Assembly (NCBI RefSeq): GCF_003434055.1
Contig: NZ_QVEX01000015.1
Location: forward strand, 62,001-126,000
Reading direction: 5' to 3'
From: Enterocloster aldenensis
GTDB taxonomy: Bacteria; Bacillota; Clostridia; Lachnospirales; Lachnospiraceae
Length of the DNA: 64,000 nucleotides
This document shows positions 24,670-32,707 of the stretch, in pieces (position 1 is the first letter of the stretch; every line of letters begins with the position of its first letter). The position numbers were made by a program, and so were the translations under genes. The notes beneath the pieces are model-generated. The model was not told the origin of the DNA, did not search any database, and was given only the letters and a program-made list of their open reading frames with translations.

Positions 24670-26169
24670 TTACTGTAATAACTGTAATACTGACTGTGGC
24701 TGCTGGTTAGCCTGTGCCAGCATAGCCTGGGCAGACTGCATCAGAACGCTGTTCTTTGTGAATTCCATCATCTCTTTTGCCATGTCTACGTCACGGATGC
24801 GGGACTCAGCAGCTGTGATGTTCTCTGTCGTAACACCCAGATTGTTAATGGTGTGCTCAAGGCGGTTCTGGATAGCGCCCAGTTTACCACGGCTGGTTGA
24901 TACCTGGTTGATGGCGTCGGTGATTTTGCTGATGGCTGCGGATGCTCCTTCTCTGGATCCGATATCAAGACTTCCTATACCAAGAGCGTTTACATGCATA
25001 TCAGAAATTGATAAATCTAATTGATTCCAGGAGTCATTCGTATCACCAATCTGCAAATTTAATCCACCGCCACTAGCAAGGCCTTTACCACCGGTCAACG
25101 CAGCCGGAGTAATTGTAGCTAAATCTGCACCACTGATACTTCCATCGAATGCCACCGTCATATTAGCACCAGCTTTTGCAAGAATAGCATTCACATCATT
25201 TGCTGTATACGACTTTGTTTGGTCTAAACCTACTAATACATTTCCATTTGAAGCAGTAATCTCCACACCGCTGGTAGTACCATTAAAGCCAATCGTCCTA
25301 CCATCGTTACCTGCCGTACCTGAAGCTATAGTAACATCAACACCACCTGTTGTAGTTGCCTTTCTAGATGCATTCTCAGCTTTAGCAACTGCAGTAGCCG
25401 CTACTTGCTCAACAGTAGTTGTACCATCAGTTGTACCAATTTCAATGTCTTTATCAATACTGATTTTCAGACCACTTGCAGATGCAGGAAGTGTAGCATC
25501 CCTGATAAGTTTATCAATATCGGCTTGGGTATACTTTTTACCAGCAGTTGCATCTAAAGACAGTGTAATATTACCACTTGCGTCTGCTGTTACGCTGGAA
25601 CCATCACCTTTCTTTACAGTATTTATGGTTATTGTCTTTCCTGCTTCTAACCCAGAAACAGTGAAATTAACTGCCCCAGTAAAGTTACCGGCATCCGCTG
25701 CTGTATTCTTTGTACTTGTTACCTCTACACCTGTGGTACCATTCCCCATAGAACCATCTAACAACTTAATCCCATTAAAATTAGTACTATCTGCGATACG
25801 GTTAATCTCATCTTTCAAGGCACTAACTTCATCCTGCAACGCTCTTCTGTCCACATCGTCCGTATAAGTACCATTTGCAGACTTGGTAGCCAGTTCCTGC
25901 ATACGGTTCAGCATGGAATGAACTTCCTGCAGTCCGCCTTCAGCCGTCTGTACCAGGGAAATCGCATCCTGGGAGTTATCGCTTGCTGCTGTCAGACCTT
26001 TAATCTGTGCTCTCATCTTCTCAGAAATAGCCAGACCAGCTGCATCATCACCTGCACGGTTAATTCTGTAACCAGATGACAGTTTCTCAAGTGACTTAGA
26101 TACCGCGCTGTTGTTCACGCCCAGCTGTCTGCTGGAATTCAGTGCCATGATATTGTGTTGGATCCTCAT
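24670..26169 (-). CDS. fliC: Flagellin
   Basis: 499 residues from the ATG at 26169 (MRIQHNIMALNSSRQLGVNN). The conserved N-terminal D0/D1 (1-150, with LSSGYRINRAGDDAAGLAIS) and C-terminal D1/D0 (about 400-499, ending QANQQPQSVLQLLQ) flank a variable central region. The central part (about 24990-25720) is rich in Thr, Ala and Gly, visibly more AT-rich than its neighbours, and contains Flagellin-IN-like repeats. It is the only flagellin in the window. Transcription probably uses sigma-28. Translation is likely repressed by CsrA at 26173-26190. Own terminator at 24568. Confidence 0.98.
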   Translation of the reverse strand: MRIQHNIMALNSSRQLGVNNSAVSKSLEKLSSGYRINRAGDDAAGLAISEKMRAQIKGLTAASDNSQDAISLVQTAEGGLQEVHSMLNRMQELATKSANGTYTDDVDRRALQDEVSALKDEINRIADSTNFNGIKLLDGSMGNGTTGVEVTSTKNTAADAGNFTGAVNFTVSGLEAGKTITINTVKKGDGSSVTADASGNITLSLDATAGKKYTQADIDKLIRDATLPASASGLKISIDKDIEIGTTDGTTTVEQVAATAVAKAENASRKATTTGGVDVTIASGTAGNDGRTIGFNGTTSGVEITASNGNVLVGLDQTKSYTANDVNAILAKAGANMTVAFDGSISGADLATITPAALTGGKGLASGGGLNLQIGDTNDSWNQLDLSISDMHVNALGIGSLDIGSREGASAAISKITDAINQVSTSRGKLGAIQNRLEHTINNLGVTTENITAAESRIRDVDMAKEMMEFTKNSVLMQSAQAMLAQANQQPQSVLQLLQ

Positions 26170-26172
26170 ACT

Positions 26173-26190
26173 AATTACCTCCATGTAATT
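26173..26190 (-). promoter_or_regulatory. CsrA-binding hairpin over the flagellin ribosome-binding site
   Basis: In the mRNA the stem AAUUAC/GUAAUU presents AUGGAG in the loop. The core ACAUGGAGGU matches the CsrA consensus ACARGGAUGU at 8-9 positions and contains the Shine-Dalgarno GGAGG. A second pair of GGA motifs lies about 20 bases upstream (AAGGAATTCCCGGAAAA), giving a possible two-site arrangement as in Bacillus hag. Confidence 0.75.
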
Positions 26191-26306
26191 ATAATTTTCC
26201 GGGAATTCCTTTTCCCTCGTTTCATACTGTTTCCCAATGCCGGACGGGCCCTGTCTGACACTGGACCAAGTTTCCGGAACATACCATCCCTTCCGCTCTG
26301 TAATAT

Positions 26307-26330
26307 ATATCGTACGCCCCTTCCTGTTTA
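26307..26330 (-). promoter_or_regulatory. Candidate sigma-28 promoter for flagellin
   Basis: CGATAT (26307-26312) resembles the sigma-28 -10. The only TAAA (26327-26330) lies 14 bases upstream instead of 17, so the -35 is imperfect. No better sigma-28 or sigma-A pair was found between the vanY terminator and the flagellin start. The leader would be about 130 bases. Confidence 0.35.
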
Positions 26331-26336
26331 TTCACC

Positions 26337-26377
26337 AAAAAAGTGCACAAAAATCATTGCTGATTTCTGTGCACTTT
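26337..26377 (-). terminator. Terminator of vanY
   Basis: Stem AAAGTGCACA-g-AAATCA with TGATTT-t-TGTGCACTTT around a GCAA tetraloop, then a T-run (26337-26342) on the minus strand. The stem begins at the last bases of the vanY stop codon, which is unusually close. Confidence 0.9.
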
Positions 26378-27329
26378 ATCCATATAGACTTTGTTCAATA
26401 TAAAATTCTTCCAGCGACAGGCCATGCTCTTTTATATACCTGGCAGCCTCCACGCCCACATAGCGGTAATGCCACGGCTCATATTCAATTCCGGTGATAT
26501 CCGTCTTGTTTTCCCCATACCTCATGATAAAACCATAATCCTGGGCGTGTTCCATCAGCCATCTGCCCTCCGGCGTGTCCTCAAATGCCTTTTCAAGCTT
26601 ATGATACTTCTTCGTATAAAAATCAACCGCCAGGCCCAGGCAGTGTTCTCCTGACCCCGGGATGGATATGGTCTGCCTTGCAAGAATATATGATTCTTCT
26701 TTTGTATGGCCGCTTCTCACATAAGACTGTACCTTTCTGTTAAACAGTTTCTCCTGTTTGTCCAATGTCCTGTAGCCGGAGCACACGACAGGCGACAACC
26801 CCTGTGCTTTCATATCTTCCAGCATCTGCATCAGCGGTTCATAAATCCGCTCATCCACAGACTGTTCGGTTCCCGGAATGGTTTTTAACCCCACCTCATA
26901 ATCCTCAGGTACCGGGTACTCTGCGTTTGTAAGTATCAGGCACCACATATCATCCTGGCTGATGAACAGTTCTTCTGTGCCAGCCATTCCACCGGTGTAA
27001 TCCGCTTCTTCATTTGTCTGTCCGCTTAAAAGCAGCCTGCCATCTGCACGCTCACCCTCCATACCGTTTTCCGGCCCATGCCCTTTTCCAGTACCCCGGT
27101 CATCCACAACCGTACCTTTCCCATCCGCTTCAGGATTCTCCCCTGCTCCCGCAAAATCCGCCGCAGCCACATTTCCGGAACCCGCCGCCTCCGCCATGTC
27201 TAACGCCCGCTCCCATTCCAGCTTCCGGTGTGCCGATATATAAAACAGGGTCAGGATTATCAGGAAGGTATAAATCATCACCCGCCTGTTCCTGACCATC
27301 CGCCGGTCCTGTGATTTTCTCTGGGCCAT
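26376..27329 (-). CDS. VanY-type D-alanyl-D-alanine carboxypeptidase
   Basis: 317 residues. N-terminal membrane anchor (about 17-33), a Gly/Glu-rich low-complexity linker (50-110), then an extracytoplasmic LAS/VanY domain with zinc motifs SGEHCLGLAVDF and EPWHYRYVG. It trims the terminal D-Ala from muropeptides. AGGAGG lies 9 bases before the ATG. It sits between the PilZ gene and flagellin and may help the filament pass the wall, or simply be a neighbour. Nothing else points to glycopeptide resistance (no vanH/A/X). Confidence 0.9.
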   Translation of the reverse strand: MAQRKSQDRRMVRNRRVMIYTFLIILTLFYISAHRKLEWERALDMAEAAGSGNVAAADFAGAGENPEADGKGTVVDDRGTGKGHGPENGMEGERADGRLLLSGQTNEEADYTGGMAGTEELFISQDDMWCLILTNAEYPVPEDYEVGLKTIPGTEQSVDERIYEPLMQMLEDMKAQGLSPVVCSGYRTLDKQEKLFNRKVQSYVRSGHTKEESYILARQTISIPGSGEHCLGLAVDFYTKKYHKLEKAFEDTPEGRWLMEHAQDYGFIMRYGENKTDITGIEYEPWHYRYVGVEAARYIKEHGLSLEEFYIEQSLYG

Positions 27330-27370
27330 GTCCCTGCATCCTCCTAAACATAACTTCGCTGATGTCCGTT

Positions 27371-27430
27371 ACCTGCATTGTCTGGCAATATCTGGCATTA
27401 TTCGGGATTACCTGGCAGTATCCTGCAGCA
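27371..27430. repeat. Degenerate 10-bp tandem repeats in the vanY leader
   Basis: Six consecutive 10-base units on plus (ACCTGCATTG, TCTGGCAATA, TCTGGCATTA, TTCGGGATTA, CCTGGCAGTA, TCCTGCAGCA) share a YCTGGCAnTA pattern. Period 10 is close to one helical turn. They lie in the 158-base spacer between the PilZ gene and vanY. Confidence 0.5.
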
Positions 27431-27487
27431 TCCGTTTTCCAGCCACATCCAATCCTGCCAGCCCCGTCACCCATCCGCCTCATCCCG

Positions 27488-28147
27488 CTACCGGATGCGC
27501 CTGAGCTGGTCCCCCTGCCTGCGCAGTATATACCGGTACAGCAAATCCTCCTGCCTGGTAGCCATCTCCATGAACTCGCATCCATAGCCGTAATCGCCTT
27601 CCGGCCGCTGTACCTGTCTGCGCACCTCGCAGGTGTACAGCATGGAGTCCCCCATGGCGGGTATCACGATATTAAAGCGGTCATTGACCTTGAATTCTTC
27701 CCTGCTCCTGAACATCAGGCCGCCCAGGCTGATATCCACCAGCTGGACCTTAATCCCATTGACGTCCTTTGGTTCCTCTTCCATGTCCAGCACATCATCC
27801 CCGCGCATACAGTTATAGATGATGCCTATATCTCTTGTACTGATACGGAAATACTCCCGTCTCTCGTCATTGGTAGCCTCGTTTAAATCAATTATCCTGG
27901 CCAGTTTTGGCGAAGACAGGTAAAGCCGTCCAATAAGCACCTTAAACCCAAGCTGGGTATTGTATATTTCCAGCTTTATCAGAAGATTATATGGAATACC
28001 CGGCAGTTCGTTGCGTGAACTGCCCACATCCACGAAATTCTTTCCGATGCGGTGCAGGACACCCATACTGATCAGGTCATTGTTCTTTGCTTTGATTACA
28101 CATGATGAGCCCACATACCCATCCGCTAAATCAACCAATATACCCAC
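27488..28147 (-). CDS. PilZ-domain c-di-GMP receptor (YcgR/YpfA-like)
   Basis: 219 residues. An N-terminal YcgR-like beta domain (about 1-105) is followed by a PilZ domain with both ligand motifs: RREYFR (RxxxR) and VDISLGGL (DxSxxG). Such proteins bind c-di-GMP and brake the motor by contacting MotA or the C-ring. The gene ends the first flagellar arm, consistent with motor control. The start is a GTG at 28147 or a TTG at 28138 with GGGGGG upstream. Both PilZ motifs are intact, so binding is expected. Confidence 0.88.
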   Translation of the reverse strand: MGILVDLADGYVGSSCVIKAKNNDLISMGVLHRIGKNFVDVGSSRNELPGIPYNLLIKLEIYNTQLGFKVLIGRLYLSSPKLARIIDLNEATNDERREYFRISTRDIGIIYNCMRGDDVLDMEEEPKDVNGIKVQLVDISLGGLMFRSREEFKVNDRFNIVIPAMGDSMLYTCEVRRQVQRPEGDYGYGCEFMEMATRQEDLLYRYILRRQGDQLRRIR

Positions 28148-28171
28148 CCCCCTGTTTTCATCATGTTGCTG

Positions 28172-28243
28172 CCACTATGCTGTTCCATCCATTCTGCTTC
28201 CACTACGCCATTACATCCATGCCGCTATCCGCAACATGTCCTT
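28172..28243. repeat. Degenerate 28-bp direct repeats upstream of the PilZ gene
   Basis: CCACTATGC...CATCCAT (from 28172) is echoed by CCACTACGC...CATCCAT (from 28200) and more weakly by CCGCTATCCGC (from 28222). They lie in the 120-base spacer between fhlB and the PilZ gene. No gene or promoter is recognised there. Confidence 0.4.
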
Positions 28244-28267
28244 AACCACATGCCCGGCGATACTCCA

Positions 28268-28639
28268 TTACTCCTGATTCTTATCCCGGCCGGACACCAG
28301 ATTCCGTCTCAGCCGTCCGCTCCCTGCTCCCTGCTGCGCCGGCTTTGCGGCTGCGGCTGCTTTCTCCACCCCTTTTATCTGAGCCGAGGTTTCTATCAGC
28401 CTGCAGTAAATGGCCGCAACCACCTCGTACAGTTCCACCGGGATATTGGCTCCCACATCCAGCATGCAGAGCAGGGAAGCCGCGCTGTCATCCTTGAACA
28501 CAGGAATCCCCTTTTTCTCGGCAATGTCTATGATGTGCTCGGCAACCGTCCCATAACCTGAGGCAATCACCACAGGGGACGTGTCTTCCTCCGCATTGTA
28601 TTTTAAGGCGACCGCCTTGTTCTTCTTATATTTTGACAT
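28268..28639 (-). CDS. fhlB: FhlB (YlqH-like), stand-alone FlhB C-terminal-domain protein
   Basis: 123 residues from the ATG at 28639 (MSKYKKNKAVALKY). Resembles the FlhB cytoplasmic domain after the cleavage point: VVIASGYGTVAEHIIDIAEKKGIPVF and NIPVELYEVVAAIYCRLIE. The self-cleaving NPTH motif is absent, so it mimics only FlhB-CC. A Lys/Gln/Gly-rich tail follows. The start overlaps the preceding gene by 14 bases. Same pairing as Bacillus ylqG-ylqH. Possibly modulates export switching; function is inferred. Confidence 0.85.
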   Translation of the reverse strand: MSKYKKNKAVALKYNAEEDTSPVVIASGYGTVAEHIIDIAEKKGIPVFKDDSAASLLCMLDVGANIPVELYEVVAAIYCRLIETSAQIKGVEKAAAAAKPAQQGAGSGRLRRNLVSGRDKNQE

Positions 28640-30038
28640 CCACACCCGTCCTTTTAAATGGCAGGTTCTTAAATACCTCCATCAGGGAACGCACATGGTC
28701 CATGCGCTCCACCTCTATGTCCATTGCACGGTATCCATGCTCCTCCATGATGCTCCTGAATTCCGGCACCAGCGCTTCAAATATGCCCGCATATGACTCA
28801 GGGCAATACAGATGGAACCCCAGTTCCCTGCCCGCCATCATGAACTCCGCCTCCATCTGCCCGATTCCAGGTATATCAAAGGTTATGAGCACATGGACAT
28901 GGTCTGTCCTGCCGGAATCCCCGGCGCTGTCCCTTCCGCCTTTTTGGCCTTCATCCTTTGGGTCAATCCACAGTTCGGAAAATGCCTTCATGCCCTGATA
29001 ATCCACCGGAATCACAAAATGCAGCAGCGGCGTGTAATTGCAGGGCGAGGACAGCAGGCTGGTGATGATTTTATCAATCTTATCCCCGTTCAGGCTGTTC
29101 ATAGGCGTTTCCCTGTCCTGCTTGGCAATGATTTCCGCCAGGGTGTCCATAATCCGCGAACGGTTCATCTGACGCTCCGGCGTCCGGAAACTTTCTATGT
29201 AATCCCGGACCATTTCCCTGAGACGCGCCTTATCCTCCCGGTTGTCCACGTGGATCAGGAGGTTCAGCAGGGCTTCCTGGAGATAGGCGTCATTGTCCTG
29301 GTACCTGGACATATTATAGAGGATATTGGGCAGGACCCTGGCTGTCTGGGGAGAGTAGAGAACGCTTTGCTCCAGCTCCCTTAATGCCTGTTGCACTTCT
29401 GTTTTAAGTTCCTCGAACCCCTGTCCTCCCTGGGCATCCCTGACCCGGACTGCCAGCCGGGCAAACCGGTCAGACAGCGTCCGGCTGCCGGCCAGCTGCT
29501 CTGACAGGTACTCCAGGCTGTTGGCAACGGAGTCCAGCACGTCCTGCCTGGATATACTGCCGTTCATTGCCTTTAAAAGCTCCGCTGTCTCCATCCGCAG
29601 CTCCGGCTTATTCCCAAGCAGATTCCTCAGGAAGTCAAACAGTTCCCCCTTAAACAGCGTGGACGCGTATTCCTGGTCCACCAATTCGTCTACAATGTGT
29701 TCGGGCTGGATTAAAAGCGCGTCAAAAAGCTGTCTTATTTCCTGGGTCACCGTATTGTTGTTCACAGGCAGGAGGCTGATGATTTCCTCCAGCATATATA
29801 TATTCTTCAGGTAGTTGACCGTTACAGCCGGATCCTTTAACAGGTTCATCAGGGTAGCTGCCCCGGCTTCCCTCTCCAGCACATTATGGTTTCCCAGAAG
29901 GCCGCTGCCCTCGGGATTTTTGGTGATATGCCGGATTTCCTGCATGTCAAAGGGGACTGATGGGTCTTTCAGCGCCTTATCCGGCTGTATGATATTCTTG
30001 TTGATGACCGGAGAAGTCACCCGTAAGATGTCTGCCAT
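28626..30038 (-). CDS. YlqG-like protein with FliK-type C-terminal domain
   Basis: 470 residues, no signal peptide. The N-terminal 330 residues are helical and leucine-rich, resembling an armadillo-like scaffold. The C-terminal part (VLITFDIPGIGQMEAEFMMA, then FRSIMEEHGYRAMDIEVERM) looks like the substrate-switch domain of FliK. The gene precedes fhlB with overlap, as ylqG precedes ylqH. A true FliK is encoded at 41578. I infer a flagellar-export accessory role; the helical domain is unassigned. Confidence 0.6.
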   Translation of the reverse strand: MADILRVTSPVINKNIIQPDKALKDPSVPFDMQEIRHITKNPEGSGLLGNHNVLEREAGAATLMNLLKDPAVTVNYLKNIYMLEEIISLLPVNNNTVTQEIRQLFDALLIQPEHIVDELVDQEYASTLFKGELFDFLRNLLGNKPELRMETAELLKAMNGSISRQDVLDSVANSLEYLSEQLAGSRTLSDRFARLAVRVRDAQGGQGFEELKTEVQQALRELEQSVLYSPQTARVLPNILYNMSRYQDNDAYLQEALLNLLIHVDNREDKARLREMVRDYIESFRTPERQMNRSRIMDTLAEIIAKQDRETPMNSLNGDKIDKIITSLLSSPCNYTPLLHFVIPVDYQGMKAFSELWIDPKDEGQKGGRDSAGDSGRTDHVHVLITFDIPGIGQMEAEFMMAGRELGFHLYCPESYAGIFEALVPEFRSIMEEHGYRAMDIEVERMDHVRSLMEVFKNLPFKRTGVDVKI

Positions 30039-31900
30039 TAGCGAATTCCTTTCCTGATTTCCCCGTCAAGATAGTAGAAGGTGCAATTATCCTCCTTTTT
30101 AGTGATGCTCATCTTACAATCCCCAATGTTGATGACACTTCCGGGATAAACCTCCCTTGCCGTAAGCCTCGACCTGCCAACCTCACGCAGTTTCCGGGAC
30201 AGTTCAGCGCCCTGCTGCTTCAGCTTCTTTTCCTTCAGCGAATTGATGGGGGCTTCCAGCTTAAGCTTTGCCAGACGGTCGCGCTGGGCCGGCGTGATAC
30301 TGCCCTCCTTAAGCTTGCCGTTAAGATATGATATATCCTTATTAAGCCCGGTCAGTTTCCTGGACAGCAGGAGCATTTCCTTTCCCACTGCCTCCATCTC
30401 CTCCATCAGCTGGGGAGTCAGGCCCAGGGTAACCGAGGTCGTGATATGGCTGGGCGCACCCACGGCCTTTACATTCATACAGTTATAAACCGAACAGTTC
30501 CCTCCGATGAACGCGCCGCGTTTTCCCAACAGTGTCAGGTCATGGCCGCAGGACACCTCTGAATTGATGATGTACTCTGCCTGTATGTTATTTTTTGCGT
30601 AAATGCTGCAGTCCTCCAGGAACTTGGCCGTGATATCCCCGTCCGCCTCCAGGACGCCGCTTTTCATTCCCCGCATCCCTTTGTGCAGCAGGATGTCCCC
30701 GCCCGCCTTCAGGTAAGCGCCTTCCACGATTCCCATCACCGTGATGTCGCCCTTGGCAATCACCCGGTATCCCTCCAGCACGTCCCCGCGGATCACAACA
30801 CTGCCTGTAAATTCAATATTGCCCACGCTGTTGTCCACATTGCCGGACACGGAGAATATATTCTCCACATTGAACCGGCCGGAACGGAAGGTCAGGTTGC
30901 CCTCACATGCCGCAACCAGTTTATCCCGCTCCGGGTTATATACGATATTCCTTCCCTGGGGGATGGGCGGCATGGTGCCGTTCTTTCCCCGCACAGGCTC
31001 ACCGTACACATCCACGCCGTCCTCTGGCTCCGTGGGCATGGTGATATCGCATACCACATCCCCTTTCTGGACATTGTGTATCAGGTTCATGCTTTTAAAA
31101 TCAATGCCTCCATTGCCCTTGGAAGCATACTTTATCTGGGCCTTCCTGGGGAAATAATCCTTTATCCGGCCATCTTCCCCATTCCTTGCAGGCATCCCAT
31201 TTGCAATGACCGCCATCTGCAGGTACTGCCTTTCACTGACAATGGTCCCTATTTTCTCCTCGTCCACGCCATAACATATGCCCTTCTGTTCCAGGGCGTC
31301 ATGTATCATTGCCCTGGATACATCCTGTCCGCCTCCCCGGGGACCGTGCACCATCATGGAGACGCTCATCCTGTCATCCGCCACAATCAGCTCCACCCAG
31401 GCATCCTGGTCTGTTTCCTCGGCCGGCGCATCCTCACCGCGGCCATACATTTCCTTACCATATCTGTCCTGGCCGTATCCATCCTGGCCATACGTATCCT
31501 GGCCATATCCGCCCTGGCCATATCCGCCCTGGCCATATGAATCCTGGCCATACCCGTCCTGACCATCCGCCCCGGTCTGCTCCTTTCCCAGAAGCTCCCG
31601 TTCCATCTGCTCCCTCCGCCTTACCTCAGCCTCATTCCAGTCCTCCACGGTTTCCACCCGGTGGTCACTGTCCAGGTTCCTGCCGCCCGGTTCCCAGCCT
31701 TCCCGGTTCCTGCTGTCCTGGGTACTGCCTGGTCCTGCCAGCCCATCCTCCGCCCTGTCCTTATTGTCATGGGGCTGCCCCTGTGTCCGTAATCCTTCCC
31801 GTTCATCCTCTCCCGCGTGTTCCGGAATCCCATCCTCCTGATCATCATCAAGAAATTTAGATAACAAGCTGTAAATCAGACTTTTTTCGTTCATGGGCAC
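30038..31900 (-). CDS. FapA/DUF342-family protein
   Basis: 620 residues. A charged N-terminal region (1-160) is followed by a FapA core: VELIVADDRMSVSMMV, the DGVDVYGEPVRGKNGTMPP motif and a central polymer-binding-like beta-helix (about 350-480, GDVLEGYRVIAKGDITVMG, GAYLKAGGDILLHKGM), then a coiled-coil C-terminus. FapA proteins are common in clostridial and delta-proteobacterial flagellar clusters and have a bactofilin-like beta-helix; their exact role is unclear. Residues 115-154 are eight tandem pentapeptides of the xxYGQ type encoded by a 15-bp repeat, absent from ordinary members. Confidence 0.85.
   Translation of the reverse strand: MPMNEKSLIYSLLSKFLDDDQEDGIPEHAGEDEREGLRTQGQPHDNKDRAEDGLAGPGSTQDSRNREGWEPGGRNLDSDHRVETVEDWNEAEVRRREQMERELLGKEQTGADGQDGYGQDSYGQGGYGQGGYGQDTYGQDGYGQDRYGKEMYGRGEDAPAEETDQDAWVELIVADDRMSVSMMVHGPRGGGQDVSRAMIHDALEQKGICYGVDEEKIGTIVSERQYLQMAVIANGMPARNGEDGRIKDYFPRKAQIKYASKGNGGIDFKSMNLIHNVQKGDVVCDITMPTEPEDGVDVYGEPVRGKNGTMPPIPQGRNIVYNPERDKLVAACEGNLTFRSGRFNVENIFSVSGNVDNSVGNIEFTGSVVIRGDVLEGYRVIAKGDITVMGIVEGAYLKAGGDILLHKGMRGMKSGVLEADGDITAKFLEDCSIYAKNNIQAEYIINSEVSCGHDLTLLGKRGAFIGGNCSVYNCMNVKAVGAPSHITTSVTLGLTPQLMEEMEAVGKEMLLLSRKLTGLNKDISYLNGKLKEGSITPAQRDRLAKLKLEAPINSLKEKKLKQQGAELSRKLREVGRSRLTAREVYPGSVINIGDCKMSITKKEDNCTFYYLDGEIRKGIR
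31439..31558 (-). repeat. Eight 15-bp repeats encoding xxYGQ pentapeptides inside fapA
   Basis: The unit reads DGYGQ, DSYGQ, GGYGQ, GGYGQ, DTYGQ, DGYGQ, DRYGK, EMYGR in order. At DNA level the units are near identical (ggccatat core on the plus strand), so the array can change length by slippage without breaking the frame. Confidence 0.9.
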
Positions 31901-31928
31901 CCCCTTTTAGCACAATCTGCTGATGTCA

Positions 31929-32696
31929 CTACCTTAAGTTATTAATCATCTCTTCCATCTGGTCCGCAGTGCTTACAATCCTGCTGTTAAGCTGGAACGC
32001 ACGCTGGGTCTGCATCAGGTTGACCATTTCCGTGGACATGTCCGCATTGGACATTTCAAGGGTTCTGGTCATGACCGCGCTTTTCTCCTGGTCCTCGTCC
32101 AGATCCTCTATGGACATCCATTCCCCGGAGGTCTGGCCGGAGCGGAACAGGTTGGACCCTGCGTGGATAAGCCCTTCCGGGTTCTCGCACACAAAGAGGC
32201 CAAGCCGGCCCGCTATGGAATCCAGGTCCAGTTCCCCCGTGTCATCCCCCCTGCTGTCTTTTGCTGCCTTGTACTCCAGTTCAATGGGCTCGCCGTCCCA
32301 GTCCAGCACATAACTTCCGTCGCTGGTGGTCAGATAATTGCCGTCTTCGGTGGAAGATATCTGGAAGGCCCCGTCCCTTGTGTAAGCCGGTTCCTCCTCA
32401 TCCTCGCTGGTCCGGATGGCAAAAAATGCCTTGCCGGACACGGCAAAATCCAGGGCCCGCCCGGTCTTGCGGAAAATCCCCTGCCCAAAGGCGGTCCCCG
32501 GTCCGTTGTTCTTCACGCCGTGTCCCACCTGGGCCTCTGGCCTCATATCCATCTGGGTGTACAGCAGGTCGTTAAAATCACTGCGCATGGACTTGTATCC
32601 ATTGGTCCCCACATTTGCCATGTTATTGGCAGTCACATCCAGATCCTGCTGAAACGCATTCATGGCTGAGACCGCTGTGTAATATGAAATATTCAT
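31929..32696 (-). CDS. flgG: Flagellar hook-basal body (distal rod) protein, FlgG/FlhP type
   Basis: 255 residues from the ATG at 32696, with GGGGGAT upstream. N-terminal MNISYYTAVSAMNAFQQDLD with NMANVGTNGYKSMRSDFNDL, and a C-terminal MVNLMQTQRAFQLNSRI, the rod/hook heptad signature. The sequence is closer to FlgG than is its paralog upstream, but Firmicutes name the pair flhO/flhP and the split is uncertain. Forms the distal rod. Confidence 0.85.
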   Translation of the reverse strand: MNISYYTAVSAMNAFQQDLDVTANNMANVGTNGYKSMRSDFNDLLYTQMDMRPEAQVGHGVKNNGPGTAFGQGIFRKTGRALDFAVSGKAFFAIRTSEDEEEPAYTRDGAFQISSTEDGNYLTTSDGSYVLDWDGEPIELEYKAAKDSRGDDTGELDLDSIAGRLGLFVCENPEGLIHAGSNLFRSGQTSGEWMSIEDLDEDQEKSAVMTRTLEMSNADMSTEMVNLMQTQRAFQLNSRIVSTADQMEEMINNLR

Positions 32697-32707
32697 CTTA
32701 TATCCCC

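Noticed and set aside
26376..27329. Glycopeptide resistance from the VanY-type gene
   Set aside because: VanY-like carboxypeptidases are common wall-trimming enzymes; no vanH, vanA/B, vanX or VanRS gene is nearby.
31439..31558. CRISPR-like array
   Set aside because: The 15-bp repeats have no spacers and lie in frame inside fapA.
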